Shown: piece after piece, positions 8,182-23,100 of the stretch
Layout of the letters: every line of letters starts with the position of its first letter
How positions within the stretch are numbered: position 1 is the stretch's first letter
From: JADFRG01 sp048054495
Lineage (GTDB): Bacteria; Chloroflexota; Anaerolineae; Anaerolineales; E44-bin32
Length of the DNA: 64,000 nucleotides
Assembly: GCA_048054495.1 (NCBI GenBank)
Contig: JBGMQN010000069.1
Coordinates: 77,643 to 141,642, forward strand
Direction: 5' to 3'
Translations under genes and position numbers: made by a program
The notes under the pieces: generated by a model
Told to the model about the DNA's origin: nothing
Database searches by the model: none
Seen by the model: the letters and a program-made list of their open reading frames with translations, nothing else

Positions 8182-11100
8182 TCGATTCTGCAACGCAGGA
8201 AGTAGGTCGTTAGAAAACAGATACCGGACAGGTTCGTAACGCGGACCTGTCCGGTACCCCTTCACTCTAGGAGTTGAATGCTGCTGTGAACGAGAATGGC
8301 CTCGCCATTGAAATGCGAGGCATCGTCAAGCGCTTCCCCGGCGTGTTAGCCAACGATCACGTCGACCTTGCCATCCGGGCGGGGGAAGTGCACGCACTGC
8401 TGGGCGAGAACGGGGCGGGCAAGAGTACGCTCATGAACATCCTGTCCGGGCTTTATCACGCGGACGAGGGTGAGATCTATGTGGACGGAGCAAAGGTCAA
8501 CTTTGGATCGCCGAAGGACGCCATCCACAACGGCATCGGAATGATCCATCAGCATTTCATGTTGGTACCCGTCCTCTCCGTTGCCGAGAATCTGGTTCTG
8601 GGACTGGATGAAACCCGATTTATTCTTCGCCCCCAGAAGGTCGTGGCGGAGGTGGAAGCGCTCAGCCAGCGGTTCAACATCAGCGTCGATCCGCGTGCCA
8701 AGATCTGGCAACTCTCCGTAGGTGAGCAGCAGCGAGTGGAAGTCTTGAAGATGCTCTACCGGGGAGCCAACATCCTCATAATGGACGAGCCCACAGCGGT
8801 GCTTACGCCTCAAGAGGTGGAGGAGCTCTTCCACACGCTGCGTGAGATGGCGAGCTCTGGCAAGACGATCATCTTCATCAGCCACAAGTTGCACGAAGTA
8901 CTCGAGATCGCGGATCGGATCAGCGTCTTGCGGCTCGGGCGCACGGTGGCCAGCGGCATTGACCTCGAAGGAGTGACGAAGAAGGATCTGGCAAGGCTCA
9001 TGGTCGGACGAGAGGTTTTGTTCCGAATCGATCGAAAGGCCGCGACTCCCGGCGAGCCCGTTCTAGAGATCAGGAACCTCCAGGCCTTTGACGATAAGGG
9101 TCTTCCGGCTCTGAAGGGGATATCGCTGGAGGTGCGTGCAGGTGAAATCCTTGCCCTGGCGGGAGTGTCGGGGAACGGTCAGAGAGAGCTTGCCGAAGCA
9201 GTTACAGGGCTGCGCGAGGCGACGGGAGGATCGGTCATCGCGCAGGGTCGCGAAGTTACGAACGCTTCGCCCGGCCGTGTGATCGAAGCGGGACTATCTT
9301 TCGTTCCCGAAGACCGAGTAGGAATGGGCAGTGTTCCCAACATGAACGTATCTGAGAACTTGGCCTTACGAAATTACCGCATCCCGCCCATTGGAAACGG
9401 ATGGGTGATGAATCTTGTCGCCATGCGCGAGCAGGCCGAGAAACTCGTTGACGAGTTCGATATCGCTACTCCCTCGATTGAAACTCCCTCGCGCCTGCTT
9501 TCGGGCGGTAATTTACAAAAGCTTATCCTGGCGCGAGAGATCTCCGGAGCTCCTGAAATGCTGGTTGCCATGCAGCCCACTCGCGGACTGGACGTGGGCG
9601 CCACCGAAGCCGTCCATCGCATCTTGTTGGAGCAGCGAGACGAAGGCGCAGCCATTCTTATGATTTCCGAAGATCTGGACGAGATCATGGCGCTGGCCGA
9701 CCGCATTGCCGTGATCTACGAGGGCCAAATCATGGGCGAGATGAGCGCTGAAGGTGCCGATATCGAGGAAATCGGTCTGATGATGGCCGGTACGAGAACA
9801 GCTCACAATGTCAAAGCCGGATAGCTGAAAATGAGCGCTCAGAGCTCGATCGCCGAACGGTTTCCATACCGCATCCGCATCCAAAAGCGCCTGGACAATC
9901 CGCGCTGGCTCTCGATCCTCTCCCCCGTCGTCCTGGTGATCGGAGCGCTGATCGTCGGTGGGGTGCTGCTATCGATCGTGGGTGTCAGCCCTTTCGTGGC
10001 GTATTCTCGCATCTTCCGGGCCGCCTTCGGCACACCTGCCGGCTGGCTGAGAGGTGAGCTCTATCCGCTGTCCGATACGACCATCAAGGCCACACCACTG
10101 CTGCTGGCTGGTCTCAGCGTCGCGCTCGCTTTTCGCATGCAGCTGTGGAACATTGGCGCGGAGGGCCAGCTCCTGATTGGAGCCTGGGCAGCAACCGGTG
10201 TGGCACTCAAGCTGCTCAGCCCGGATACGCCGGCTTTCATCATGATCCCCGCAATGATGCTGGCTGCCTTCCTGGCAGGAGGACTTTACGGTGCGGTTCC
10301 CGGTGCGCTGAAGGCCTGGTTAGGCGTGAATCTCATCATCACCACTCTGATGCTGAATTATGTGGCCGCGTTTTGGAACAACTTCTTCATCTACGGGCCA
10401 TGGTCGCTGCGTGGCTTTGGATTGACGCCGAAGTTTCCGCGGACTGCATGGCTGCCGCGGCTGACTGAGTTCGCCGACCAATTGCCAATTCTGCGAGGAC
10501 TGACTGCGCACGCCGGAATCCTGATCGGCCTCGCGGCCGCCTTCATCCTTTGGTACGTGCTGCGCAAAAGCAAGTTCGGCTACGAGATCAAGGTCATTGG
10601 CGATAATCCTGAAGCCGCGCGCTATGCAGGCATGAACATCAAACGCAACATCCTGCTGGTGATGCTGATCAGCGGCGGCCTGGCTGGGCTGGCCGGAATG
10701 GCCGAGGTCTCCGGCGTCATTCACATTTTTCAAGAGCGCATCTCTCCCGGATACGGGTTTACGGCCATCATCGTCGCCTGGCTCGCAAAACTCAACCCCT
10801 GGGGAGTGGTTTTGGTGGCCTATCTTTTCGGCGGACTGCTGGTAGGCGGCGACGAGATTCAACCGTTCGGCATCGTGTCTATGCTGAACGGGGTGATCTT
10901 GTTTGTCGTGGTGGGCGGTGAGCTTCTCCTGCGGTACCGCGTGCGAGTCGAGCGCAGCGAGCCTGTTGTGCAGCCCGCGGCGGCTGGAGGGGGTCAGTGA
11001 GCAACTACCTGATCTTCATCACAACCATCCTTGCCGCGGGTGTGGCCTCGGGCACTCCGGTGCTGTTTGCAACGATTGGCGAGCTCTTCGCCGAGCGCGC

Positions 11101-14100
11101 GGGTGTGATAAACCTCGGCGTCGAGGGCATGATGTTGATGGGAGCAGTGACCGCATTTCTCGTGTCACACACCCTCGGGGATCCGTGGATTGCCTTGTTA
11201 GTGGGGATGATTGTAGGCGGCCTAATGAGCCTGCTTCACGCGCTGGCTTCGATCACCTTGCGGGCCGATCAGGTAGTGAGTGGGCTGGCGCTCACCTTTG
11301 TCGGGGCAGGCCTCAGCTCAGTGATTGGCTGGTCTCTGGTGGATGTTCGGGATGCCCCGCGCTTGCCCGCGCTGGATATCCCGCTGCTCGGGCAGATCCC
11401 TGTGCTGGGGCAGATCTTTTTTCAGCATAACGTCATCGTCTATTTGGGTTTCATCGTGGTGCCAATCGCCTGGTTCATCATCAATCGAACGCGGCCGGGC
11501 CTAAACATGCGTGCAGTAGGCGAGTATCCGGCCGCGGCGGACTCGGTGGGGATCAACGTGTTCCGGCTGCGGTACCTCTACGTCTTCGTTGGAGGGCTGC
11601 TTGCAGGATTGGCCGGGGCCAGCTTGAGCCTGGCGATCACTCCGCTTTGGATCGACGGCCTCACGGCCGGACAGGGCTGGATCGCGCTCGGTCTTGTGAT
11701 CTTCGCGGGTTGGGGTCCATTCCGAGCGGCATTCGGAGCCTACCTCTTCGGCGCGATCCGCCGTCTACCGCTCGATCTACAGGGCGCTCCGCCGCTGCCA
11801 TTGGATGCACATCTCATCCTCCGGGACCCATTGCTCAGCTATTTTGCCAACATGCTGCCATATCTGTTCGTAATCCTCGTGCTCGTGATCGCTTCCGGAG
11901 AGGCATTGCGAAAGCGACTTGGGGCACCAGCGGCGTTGGGGATTCCCTATATTCGTGGGGAGAGAGGAATCTAGAGACGCGGGAGTACCATTTGAGCCAG
12001 CTTATGTTTACAACGCAGACGCCCGCACAGGCGTCTTTCAGCATCTGTGGAGTCTATGGACGATTTAGCCGCACTTGAGGCACGCGTTCGCGCTGCGCTG
12101 GGTAGTGAACCGCTCGATCTTCTCATACGTGGCGTGCAACTCGTGGATGTCTTTTCGGGGCGGGTCGCGGAAACCGACATCGGAATCCGAGCAGAGCGGA
12201 TCGTCTCGATCTTTCCGAGAGGCGAAGCTGCCTCGCGCGAGACAATCGAAGCGGAAGGGCTTTACGCGCTCCCTGGGTTTATTGATGCTCACGTCCACAT
12301 CGAGAGCACTCTGCTCACTCCCGCCAGCCTGTCGGAAGTAATCGTCCCCACCGGAACAACGACCCTCCTCGTCGACCCCATGGAGGTGGCTAACGTCGCG
12401 GGTATCGAGGGCCTCGAAGCCTTTTTTAGCGGGGTCGAAGAGTTACCTTATCGAATGTTCGTTCAGGTGTCGTCGCGCGTGCCCACTGCGCCCGGGCTAG
12501 AGACGACCGGCGGAGATCTCGGAATCGAGCAGGTCAAGCGGATCCTCGCCTGGCCCGAAACTGTTAGCCTGGGAGAGCTTGATCCTTCAAAGGTCTTGAG
12601 CTTGTCCGCCGAGCATCTGCAGAAGGTGCTGGCTGCCTCAAAGCTTGGAAAGATCGCCAATGGGCACGCCATCGGCCTGGAAGGCGTGGAACTTGAGGCC
12701 TACGCCTCTGTCGGAATAACGGACGACCATGAGTGTGTGACCGTGGATCAGCTAGAGGCTCGTTTGGCGGTCGGTATGGCAGCCATGATACGGGAAGGTA
12801 GCTCAGAGCGGAACCTGCATGACTTGATTGCAGGCATCCTGGAGCGCCAGATTGACACGCGCCATCTCATGTTTTGCACGGACGACAAGCATCCCTCTGA
12901 TATCCGACGCGAGGGGCATATCAATTACAACGTCAATGAGGCCATACGCATGGGTCTGAGTCCGCTGCAAGCGATTCAAATGGCTTCGATCAATGCGGCG
13001 GAGCACTTCAGGGTGGGTCATTTAGTAGGGGCGATCGCGCCCGGGCGCTTCGCCGACATTCTGTTGTGCGCCTCTCTCGACGAAATCCGACCAGAGATGG
13101 TGCTGGTCGGGGGCCGAGTCGTGGCAGAGGACGGTTCGCTCACAGACGATGTCAAGCCGCAAGAGTTCCCTGACTGGCTGAAGCGGACGGTTCGCGTTCT
13201 GGCGGATCTCGAGCCCACTGTATTTGAGTTTCCCGCGCAAGGCACGACCGTGCGACTGCGCGTCATCGAGATCGTTCCGGATCAGATCTTCAACCATCTA
13301 CGCGAGGCCGTACTCCCAATCAAGGACGGCTCGGCGCAGGCCGCGCCTGAGCTCGATGTTCTCAAGCTCGCGGTCGTGGAGCGGTACGGCAAGAATGGAA
13401 ATGTCGCCGTCGGATGGACGAAGGGATTCGGACTCAAACGGGGAGCGATCGCCGGGTCGGTGGCGCACGACCACCATAACATTCTTGTGGTCGGAACCAA
13501 TGATGAAGATATGCTCCAGTGCGTAAGAGCCCTGGAAGAATCCCAGGGCGGCTTCGTCGTTGTAGAGAAAGGTAGAATCCTCGAAAGACTGCCGCTCCCG
13601 CTAGCGGGCCTCATGAGCGAGCTGCCGGCCAGCGAGGTCGAAACGCAACTCGAAAAGGTCCGCGCCGCTGCGGCGTCTCTGGGATGCCAATTGAAGACGC
13701 CATTTATGACGCTCTCCTTCATATCACTTCCCTCGATCCCGGAGGCCGGCTTCTCCGACCGAGGACTAATTGATGGGGCGAAACAAGCGCTGGTCCCTGT
13801 GCGACTCGACGGATAGCGAGGTGGCCTTCAGTAGACACCATAGGAATTTAGGGAGCTGACATCTTGCCACACTTCATTCGCTATCGCTGCTCTACCTGTG
13901 CTGAAGAATATGACTGGGAGGATCCGGTCATGGTCTGTAGCAGGGACGGAGGCAACTTAGACATACTCCTGGACATCGATTCTGTAATGCGAGCCTGCTC
14001 GCCCACAGAGATCGGCTCAAGCCGTGAGAATTCGATTTGGCGCTACTTGCCGCTGCTCCCGGTCGCGGATCCAGGAAATCAGGGCACCCAGCTGCGGGCA

Positions 14101-17100
14101 GTGGGCTGGACACCGCTCTTGAAGTCCCGTCGGATAGCGGCCGACTTGGGCCTGGAGAATCTGTGGTTCAAAGACGACGGCCGCAACCCAACCGCTTCCT
14201 TTAAGGACCGTGCCAGCGCAGTGGTCGTGGCGCGGGCACGAGAAATCGGCGCGGATACGGTAGTCACCGCCTCCACCGGCAACGCGGGCGCCGCGCTGGC
14301 CGGCATGGCCGCTGCGGTAGGGGTGCCGGCGGTGATCCTGGCCCCCGCCAATGCCCCACAAGCCAAGGTCGCTCAGCTCTTAATCTATGGAGCTCAAGTT
14401 GTGCTCGTGGACGGTAACTACGATCAGGCCTTCGAACTCTCGTTGGAGGCTGCGGAGGAGTTTGGCTGGTACTGCCGTAACACCGGCTACAACGCGTTCA
14501 CGGCCGAAGGAAAAAAGACCGCCGCGTTCGAAATCTGTGAGCAGCTCTCGCACCCAGAGGCTGATCGATGGGAGGCGCCAGAAGCGGTCTTCGTGTCCGT
14601 GGGTGACGGAAATATCATCACCGGCCTGCATAAGGGCTTCAAGGACCTATTTGAGCTGGGCTGGATCGATCATGTGCCTCGGCTCTATGGCATTCAATCC
14701 ACGGGATCGGCGGCGGTGACGCATGCCTTTGAGTCGGGTGCGGAGGTGATTCAGCCCGTCCAGTCCGACACCATTGCGGACAGCATTTCGGTCGATCTTC
14801 CGCGTGATGGGCTGCGCGCCTTGCGTGCGGTACGCGAAACGGATGGGGCGATGATCGCCGTCGAGGATGGAGCGATCCTGGAGGCGATCCGCACGCTCGG
14901 CCGCGAGGCGGTCTTTGCGGAGCCGGCCGGGGCAACCGCCTACGCAGGCCTGGAAGCCGCGATCGAGAGCGATCGCGTAGCATCCGACGAGCGGATCGTG
15001 GTGGTGATCACCGGCAGCGGACTCAAGGACGTTCCGGCTGCCATGCGTGCCGCCGGCGAGGCGACCGTGATAGAACCGACGCTGGAGGCGCTTCGCGGTG
15101 TCATGCGCTAGCTCAGACACCGGCATGGCTCAGCGCATCGGCGGCTGGCCATGGGGCTCGTGCGATTCGCCGCGATGCGCGGTGGGCTTCCATGGTCTAA
15201 GTAGTTCGACTCCCGAAAAGCATGCGCATAGCCGATTCTGTAGTGTGCGAGCGATCCGGAGAGAAATCGAGCGCGTGCTTTTTTCGTTGGAATGGCATAG
15301 CATATCGCCGGAGATATGGAAGCAAAAATAGCAAACGAAAAGCCGACTTTCTCGGTGGTCGGGCCAGTGTTCGACGAAGTCGAAACGCTTCGTGAATTCT
15401 ACGGCCGGGTGCAGGCCGCCATGGATGCTATCGGGGAGCCCTGGGAGCTTGTGTTAGTGGATGATGGCAGCATGGACGGTTCCTCTGACATCATTCATGA
15501 CTTGGCCTTTGAAGACCTCCGAGTGCGTCCGGTGCTTTTCTCCCGCAACTTTGGACACCAGATCGCCGTGACGGCTGGGCTGGACTACAGCCGGGGTCAG
15601 GCGGTGGTGATCATCGATACCGACCTCCAGGACCCCCCGGAGCTCATTTCCGAGCTGGCCGAGAAATGGCGTGAGGGCTACGAAGTGGTCTACGCGGTGC
15701 GCACCGAGCGCGAGGGGGAAAGCTGGTTCAAACGCGCAACGGCGGCCGTGTTTTACCGGGTGATCAATCGCATCACCGAGGTTGACATTCCGCCCGACGC
15801 GGGCGATTTCCGCCTGCTCGACCGTAAGGTGGTGGAGGCGCTCAAGAAAATGCGCGAGCACCATCGCTTCCCACGTGCCATGACCGCCTGGGTGGGCTTC
15901 AAGCAGGTCGGTGTTCCATACAAGCGCTCTGCCCGCCAGGCGGGTGATACCAAGTATCCCTTTCGCAAGATGCTCCGGCTGGCAATCAACGCCGTCACCG
16001 GCTTCTCTTATTTTCCATTGCAGCTCGCGACCTATTTTGGTTTCCTCAGCGCAACACTAGCTATCCTGGCAATTCCGATCGTGATTTACCTTCGGCTGTC
16101 GGGAAGAGCGGAGCTCTCGGGCCAGGCCACCACGCTCATCGCAGTTCTATTCCTGGGAGGCGTTCAGCTCATCTCTCTGGGAATTCTCGGCGAGTACATC
16201 GGCCGGCTGTACGACGAGGCGAAAAACCGTCCCTTATACGTGCTGCGTGAGGAACCAGAGGAGGTCGCGGAGACAGAAAGGTAACTATGATTGACTTAAC
16301 AATGCACGAGGATCGGCTCGAACGAGCCGCCGGCCGCGCAAAGGAGCGCGGCGTTGTCGTCCCCACCTTCGCCCAGATGAAGGACCCTGCCAGCATTCCG
16401 GAGGGAATCCGCGAAAGGCTTGGCCAGGTCGGACTGTGGGATGTGGACCCCTTGAACCTCTTCCGCATCAGCTGGAAGAACGAGCCCGTTGAAACCGGCG
16501 GCGGTTTTGGGGGAGTGAACTATATCGAATTCCCCAGCAGCCTGACCGGAGTCGAAGCTCGGATCCTTGCATTGGTCGGCAAGTGGTTCCCGACCGGGGC
16601 GCATAAGGTGGGCGCGGCATTTGGCTGTCTCGTGCCCAGCCTCGTGACCGGCCAATTCGATCCTACTGCTCAGAAGGCGGTCTGGCCCTCGACCGGTAAT
16701 TACTGCCGGGGGGGTGCCTACGACTCGGCCCTGCTTGGCACTGAGTCGGTGGCGATCTTGCCGGAAGGGATGAGCAAGGAACGCTTCGATTGGCTGGCCA
16801 ACATAGCAGGCGAGGTAATCAAGACCCCCGGAAGCGAATCGAATGTGAAGGAGATCTTCGACAAAACCTGGGAGCTGCGCGAGTCGGGAGAAGATCTGAT
16901 GATCTTCAACCAGTTCGAGCAATTCGGGAATTACCTCTGGCACTACGAGGTGACCGGGCATGCCATGCTGGAGGTGCTCGAGCAGGAGCTTGGCCCCGGC
17001 GATGAATATCGCGGCGTCACGCTCACGACCGGCTCGGCGGGCACGATTGGCTGCGGGGACTTCTTGAAACAGCAGTTCCCGGCGAGCAAGATCGCCGCCG

Positions 17101-20100
17101 GCGAGGCCTCTCAATGCCCGACCCTGCTCGAGAACGGATTCGGCGTGCACCGCATCGAAGGTATTGGAGATAAACATGTGCCTTGGATCCACAATGTCAA
17201 GAACACCGACATGGTGATCGACCTGGACGACAACGTGGTCGTGCACCTGGCGCGGCTCTTCAATGAATCCGCCGGCCAGAGCTACCTTGCATCACAGGGA
17301 GTGCCCGAGGCGACCATGGAGCAGCTGAATCTGCTCGGTTTCTCCGGAATCGCCAACCTCTCTATGGCCATCAAGTTCGCCAAATACTACGAGCTGGGAA
17401 GCTCGGATGTCGTGATCACCGTGCTCACCGATTCGATGGATCTGTATCAAAGCCGCCTGGAGGAGATGCGCCAGGAGCATGGCGAGTACACTGATCTGGA
17501 CGCGGCAGCTGATTTCGCTCGCTACCTGTTGGGTCTCACCACCGAGAATTTGCTGGAGCTCCGCTACACCGATCGGCGCCGTATCCACAACTTGAAATAC
17601 TTCACTTGGGTAGAGCAGCAGGGCCGAACCTATGAGGAGATCATGGCCCAGTGGTACGATCGAAATTACTGGACGGCCACGCAGGGCCAGGTCGATGAGA
17701 TCGACCAGCACATAAAGGAATTCAATGCGCGGGTCGGCTTGGGCTAGCCGCGTTTTCCTCCGTCTCAAGCCTCCCCGAAAGGGGAGGTTTCAGTTAAGGG
17801 GGAAATTCATAGTTGACGGCCTAGAACAAATGATCTAATATAGTGGATGCTTATGACATCCGGCCGCCAGATAATGACACGTGATTGGGAGGAGAACCCG
17901 CCAGGAGCGGAAGATCTGGTGCTCGTGGCGATCTTGAACACCCCGCGGGACTTAGAGATTGCGCAGACTCTGGGGTGGTATCGGATCCCACTCGTGACCG
18001 CGCCCCGCACGGTTCGAGTAGATTGGCTGGCGTTTTACCTTCCAGCACCGTTTGGCGAGCATCGCTGGACGGTGAGTTACCTGGCCGAAGTGCGCGGGTA
18101 TGAGCTGAGAACGCGCCGGGAGCTGCTTTTCCGGGAAACCGACCATGAGCGGGTGGATGAGCCCTACTTCAAAATGCAGTTGGGACCCGTACTCGAGCTC
18201 TTCCCGCCCATTACATCTCGCTCCTGGCGGCGGTTTACCTTCCTCTTCACCACCGGGGATAGGCTATTGAATGCGGTCGACCTGACTGATCTGACCATCC
18301 CGCAGAGCCAGATTCGCGCACGCTTGTTGCGCGAGCGGGCTGGCTCGATCCCCTCGACTCAGATCCCACTCTAGTTTCAAAACCCGCCCAATCTGAGACG
18401 AGCCGCACCAGCCAGAACTGCATCACATTACGGTGCACGGATACTCGTCGCACAAATAGGACGCGGATTGGCTCGACTTGTGGGGAGCTCGAATGTATCA
18501 TTTGTGCGCTTGAGCTAACGTTACACATGCGACGACTGCGCATCTTCCTACCCCTGCTGATTGCCTTTGGGCTGATCGTGATCAGCCAGCCAGCCCACGC
18601 CCAGACCAAGTCCCTCTATTGGGACGGATGGGACACGACCCTCACCATTCTTCCCAATGGCGACCTGCACGTGCTCGAACGTCAAAGCATCAATTTCACC
18701 AACGGCACCTTCACCTTCGGATTTCGCGAAATCCCGCTCGCCAAGACCGGCGGGATTACCGGGATTTCGGTTAGCGAGCCGGGAGTCGGCGTCTATAGTG
18801 AGGGCGGTTTCAGCAAGCAGCCCTTCACCTTCGATGCCACGCAAGAGGGCGGGGACATGGCGATTCGCTGGTATTTCCCGCCGACCGCCAATCAAATCCG
18901 TACCTTCGATATCGCCTATACGGTAAAGGATGCGCTGCGCGTTTATGACTCGGGCGACAAGCTCCAGTGGCAAGCCATCGCCACCGACCGCGACTTCCCC
19001 ATCCAGGAAGCCAATGTGACGGTCGTTCTGCCGCAAGGTGCCCAATTCCAGATCATCGATTCGGCTGGCGTTGCTGCGACATGGGGTCAGAGCCAGGATG
19101 GATCAAGCGTGACCTTCCTGGCCAACGAACCCATGTCTCCTTCCGATTCATTGGAAGTGGGTATCGAATTCACCCATGGCATTATCCCGAATGAGGTACC
19201 CGCGTGGCAAGAGGAATTCGATAACGAGTTCTTTTACGACGAAAACGTGAAGCCGTTCGTGAACGCCGGACTGGGATTGCTAGCGGTGATGCTGATCATC
19301 GGCGGCCCGGCGCTTGTGTTTCTGGTATGGTATTTGCGAGGGCGAGATCCGCAGGTTGGCCCGGTTCCGGAGTACCTTACGGAACCGCCGGACGATCTTC
19401 CACCCGGCGTTCTCGGCACCTTGATCGACGAGAAGGCGGATATGCGCGATGTGGTCGCCACGATCGTCGATCTTGGACGCAAAGGGGCGCTCAGAATCGA
19501 AGAGACCGAGAAGAAGGGCTGGCTCGGTCTGGGATCTTCGGACTTCGTCTTTCGGAAGCTGGAGAGTGACGTCCCGCTGAATGCAGTCGAAACGGCAATC
19601 ATAGGAGGCATATTCAAGCGTGGGCGGGATAGCGTCGAGCTCAGCGACCTGCGCAACAAGTTTTACCAGACTCTACCCAAGATCCAATCCAAGCTCTACA
19701 AGGAGATGGTATCTCGAAAACTGTTCCGCAAGAATCCGGATTCAACTCGCAAGTTGTGGCGCGGGATCGGGTTTGCGCTGGTGGCCTTCGGGATCGGAAT
19801 CGGGATCCTGCTCGGGGCGGTGCTCTCGAGGTACACCACCATGTTCCCCTGCCTCTTTGGTGGAATGGTATTGACCGGAATCGCAGTGATCATCGCCGGC
19901 GGAGCGATGCCGGCCAAGACGGTCAAGGGATCCGAAGCAGCCGCCCGTTGGAAGGCCTTCAAGGTATACCTGCAGCGGATCGACAAGATCGAAGACCTTA
20001 AGATGATCGGCGAGCTATTCGAGAAGTACTTGCCCTATGCCATCGCGCTTGGGATTCGCGACTCGTATGTTCGCAAGTTCGCGGCCGAGCCAAGCACGCC

Positions 20101-23100
20101 GGTGCCGACCTGGTGGGTGCCGTACGGAGCCTATATGTATGGGAGACCAGCCACTTCGTCAATCGGCCGAACCAGCCGAGCCGGCGGACCCCGAGGAGCG
20201 GGCGGGCTTGAAGGCATGGCGGGGAGCATGACCGGGGGATTAGCGAGCATGAGCGCCGGGCTGACAAGCATGCTCAACAGCACCGGCCGCGTGCTGCGAT
20301 CGGCTCCCTCCTCGAGCGGTACCAGCGGAGGCGGAGGATTCAGCGGTGGTGGCTTCAGTGGAGGCGGCGGTGGGGGGGGCGGATCGGCGGGGTTTGGATA
20401 AATGAATTTGGGCAGAGTAGCCGGCATTCTCATGATCGTTGGAGGGATCGTGATCTTTGGATTTGGCGCCCTGTTCTCTCTTGGACAGAGAGCGGCCGGT
20501 GAACTGAATGTTGGCGGTGCAATTGTCGGGCTTGGCCTGGTCAGTATTCCGGCCCTGATTCTTGTCGGGATTGGCATCGTGCTTCTTACGCGGTCCCGCC
20601 AGGAGCAGGAAGAGGGCGAAGAACGCGCCGAGCTTCGCAAGATCATGGACGTGGTTTTGAGCAGGGGCGAGGTTCAAATCAGCGACCTGGTGCTCGAAAT
20701 GGGTACGAGCCGCAAAGAAGTGCAGGACCAGATCTACGTGCTGGTCGGCATGGGCCTGTACAGCGGCTACATAAATTGGGATGAGGGCACGCTGTATTCC
20801 GCTGAGGCCTCCAGCATTCGCGACTTGCGACGCTGCAAATTTTGCGGGGGAGAGGTGGAATTTGCGGGCAAAGGCGTACTGCACTGCCCGTACTGTGGCG
20901 CGGAGTATTTCATAAGCTGATGTTGCTCCAGGTTCTAGCGCCCGCTACGCGCCCCACGGGGCGCTTTTTTTTGGTGAAAGCGAACAGGCGCCGGGGTCAC
21001 TATGATGATCTCTGAAGATCCTATAATTGCGTTCGTGGAGGACTTAAGTTGACCCCGCTCTTGATCAAAGGCGGCACGCTGCTCACCGTGCGCGGCCAGG
21101 AACTCGGTGATGTGCTCATCGAGGGCGAGACCATCGAGCGAATTGGCTTGGACCTGGAGGCCGAAGGAGCCGAGCTGGTGGACGCAGCCGGCAAGCTACT
21201 GATGCCGGGTGGGATCGATCCCCATACACACCTGGATCTCCCCATGTTCGGCACCATTTCATCCGACGATCATTACACGGGCATGAAGGCCGCCGCGTTT
21301 GGTGGAACAACGACCGTTTTGGATTTCGTCCCATTGGATCGGCCTACGATCATCGAGAGCGTCGACGAATGGCTGGCGAAGGCTGAGCCCAAAGCAGCGG
21401 TCGATTTTGGCCTACACATGAACATCACCCGCCTGGATGAGGCCATCCGGGCCGAGATCCCAGGCCTGATTGAGCATGGGATCACTACCCTGAAGGTCTT
21501 CACCGCCTACAATGGTCGACTCCGTTTGAAGGACGGGGAACTCTTCGAAGTCATGCGCCTCGCCGCCGAACACGGGATGCTGACCCTGTTGCATGCCGAA
21601 AACGGAGATGTGATCGAGATTCTGACCGCCGAGGCTCTTGCCGCCGGTCACATCGCGCCGGAATGGCACGCGCATACGCGGCCGACATGGGGGGCAGTAG
21701 AAGCCGTGCTTCGGGGGATCGCGCTAGCAGAGCAGGCTCATGCGCCGCTGTACGTTGTGCACGTTAACACGGCCGGTGGCTTGGATCAGATCCGTTACGG
21801 GAGAGCGCGAGGCGTCAGAGTAATGGGCGAGACTTGCCCGCAGTATCTGTTCTTCACCGAGGAGCACCTCAGCCGACCGGATGGCGCGAAGTGGATTTGC
21901 TCTCCCCCGATGCGGTCACGCGCAGACAACGGTGCCCTATGGGAAGGGATCTCCGACGATAGCCTGCAAACCATCGGCACCGATCACTGTCCATTCTTCT
22001 ACGACGGCGCCACACCCATCGAATACGAAGGTGAGCTAGTCGCCATCCCGGGCAAGGAATTGGGAGCCAATGACTTCACCAAGATTCCGAACGGCCTGCC
22101 GGGAGTGGGGGATCGCATGCCGGTTCTCTGGACATTCGGGGTCGGGCAAGGACGCATCAAGCCTGAGCAGTTCGTGGCCTTGATGTCCACCAATCCAGCG
22201 AAGATCTTCGGTCTCTATCCCAAGAAGGGGGAACTGCTGCCGGGCTCGGACGCGGATCTGGTGATCTGGGACCCCGAGCGCTCCTTAGTATATGGCCTGG
22301 AACACGTGCACCATCGGACCGACTACAACATCTATGAAGGCTGGGAGCTGAAGGGATTTCCCGAGAAGGTGTTCCTGCGCGGCCAGCTCATCGTCGACGG
22401 CGATCGATGGCTGGGCCGGCCTGGGATGGGGCGCTTCGTCGACCGGTCGGCCGGGGCCGAGGTGATTTAGTCTGCGGCAGGCATTTCGCCTCCGACCTCA
22501 CCAACTGCCACGGCGACCAATCCCTCACCTGGTGAGGGAACATCCTGAATTTAACTGCTTCCATGGGTATCATTGTCTTATCATCCTTTGAAAGGAACGT
22601 TCAAACCTTCGGAATACGATGGTCGAAAAAGAACCCACTCCGACGCGAGCCTCCTCTTCACGACTGATCGCGCTCATCGTCTTAACCGCGCTCCTTTCAA
22701 GCCTATTTACAGTTCTCATCATGAGTCTTCTCGGCTCGAGGGCCCAGCTGCTCGCAGAATCGATTCTTGGTGGTCCCCCCTCCTCGGAAGAAGCAAGGTC
22801 GCAGAATCAGGACATGGATCCGGAGGATTTGGCAATCCTGTTTGATTTAATTTCCCCGTCGGTCGTTCGCGTCTCGGTGATCACGGAGGGTGGCGGCGGG
22901 AGCGGATCTGGTTTTGTCATACAGGAGGGAGGGCTCATCCTTACCAATAACCACGTTGTCGAAAACGCTGTATCTGTCAGCGTGATCCTAAAGGACGGCA
23001 CCGAGCTGCAGGCGGAGGTCTTGGGGCGCGACCCGTCTACAGATGTCGCGTTACTAAGAGTCGCAACGCGAACGCTTCCTCCCGTTGGGATGGGAGACTC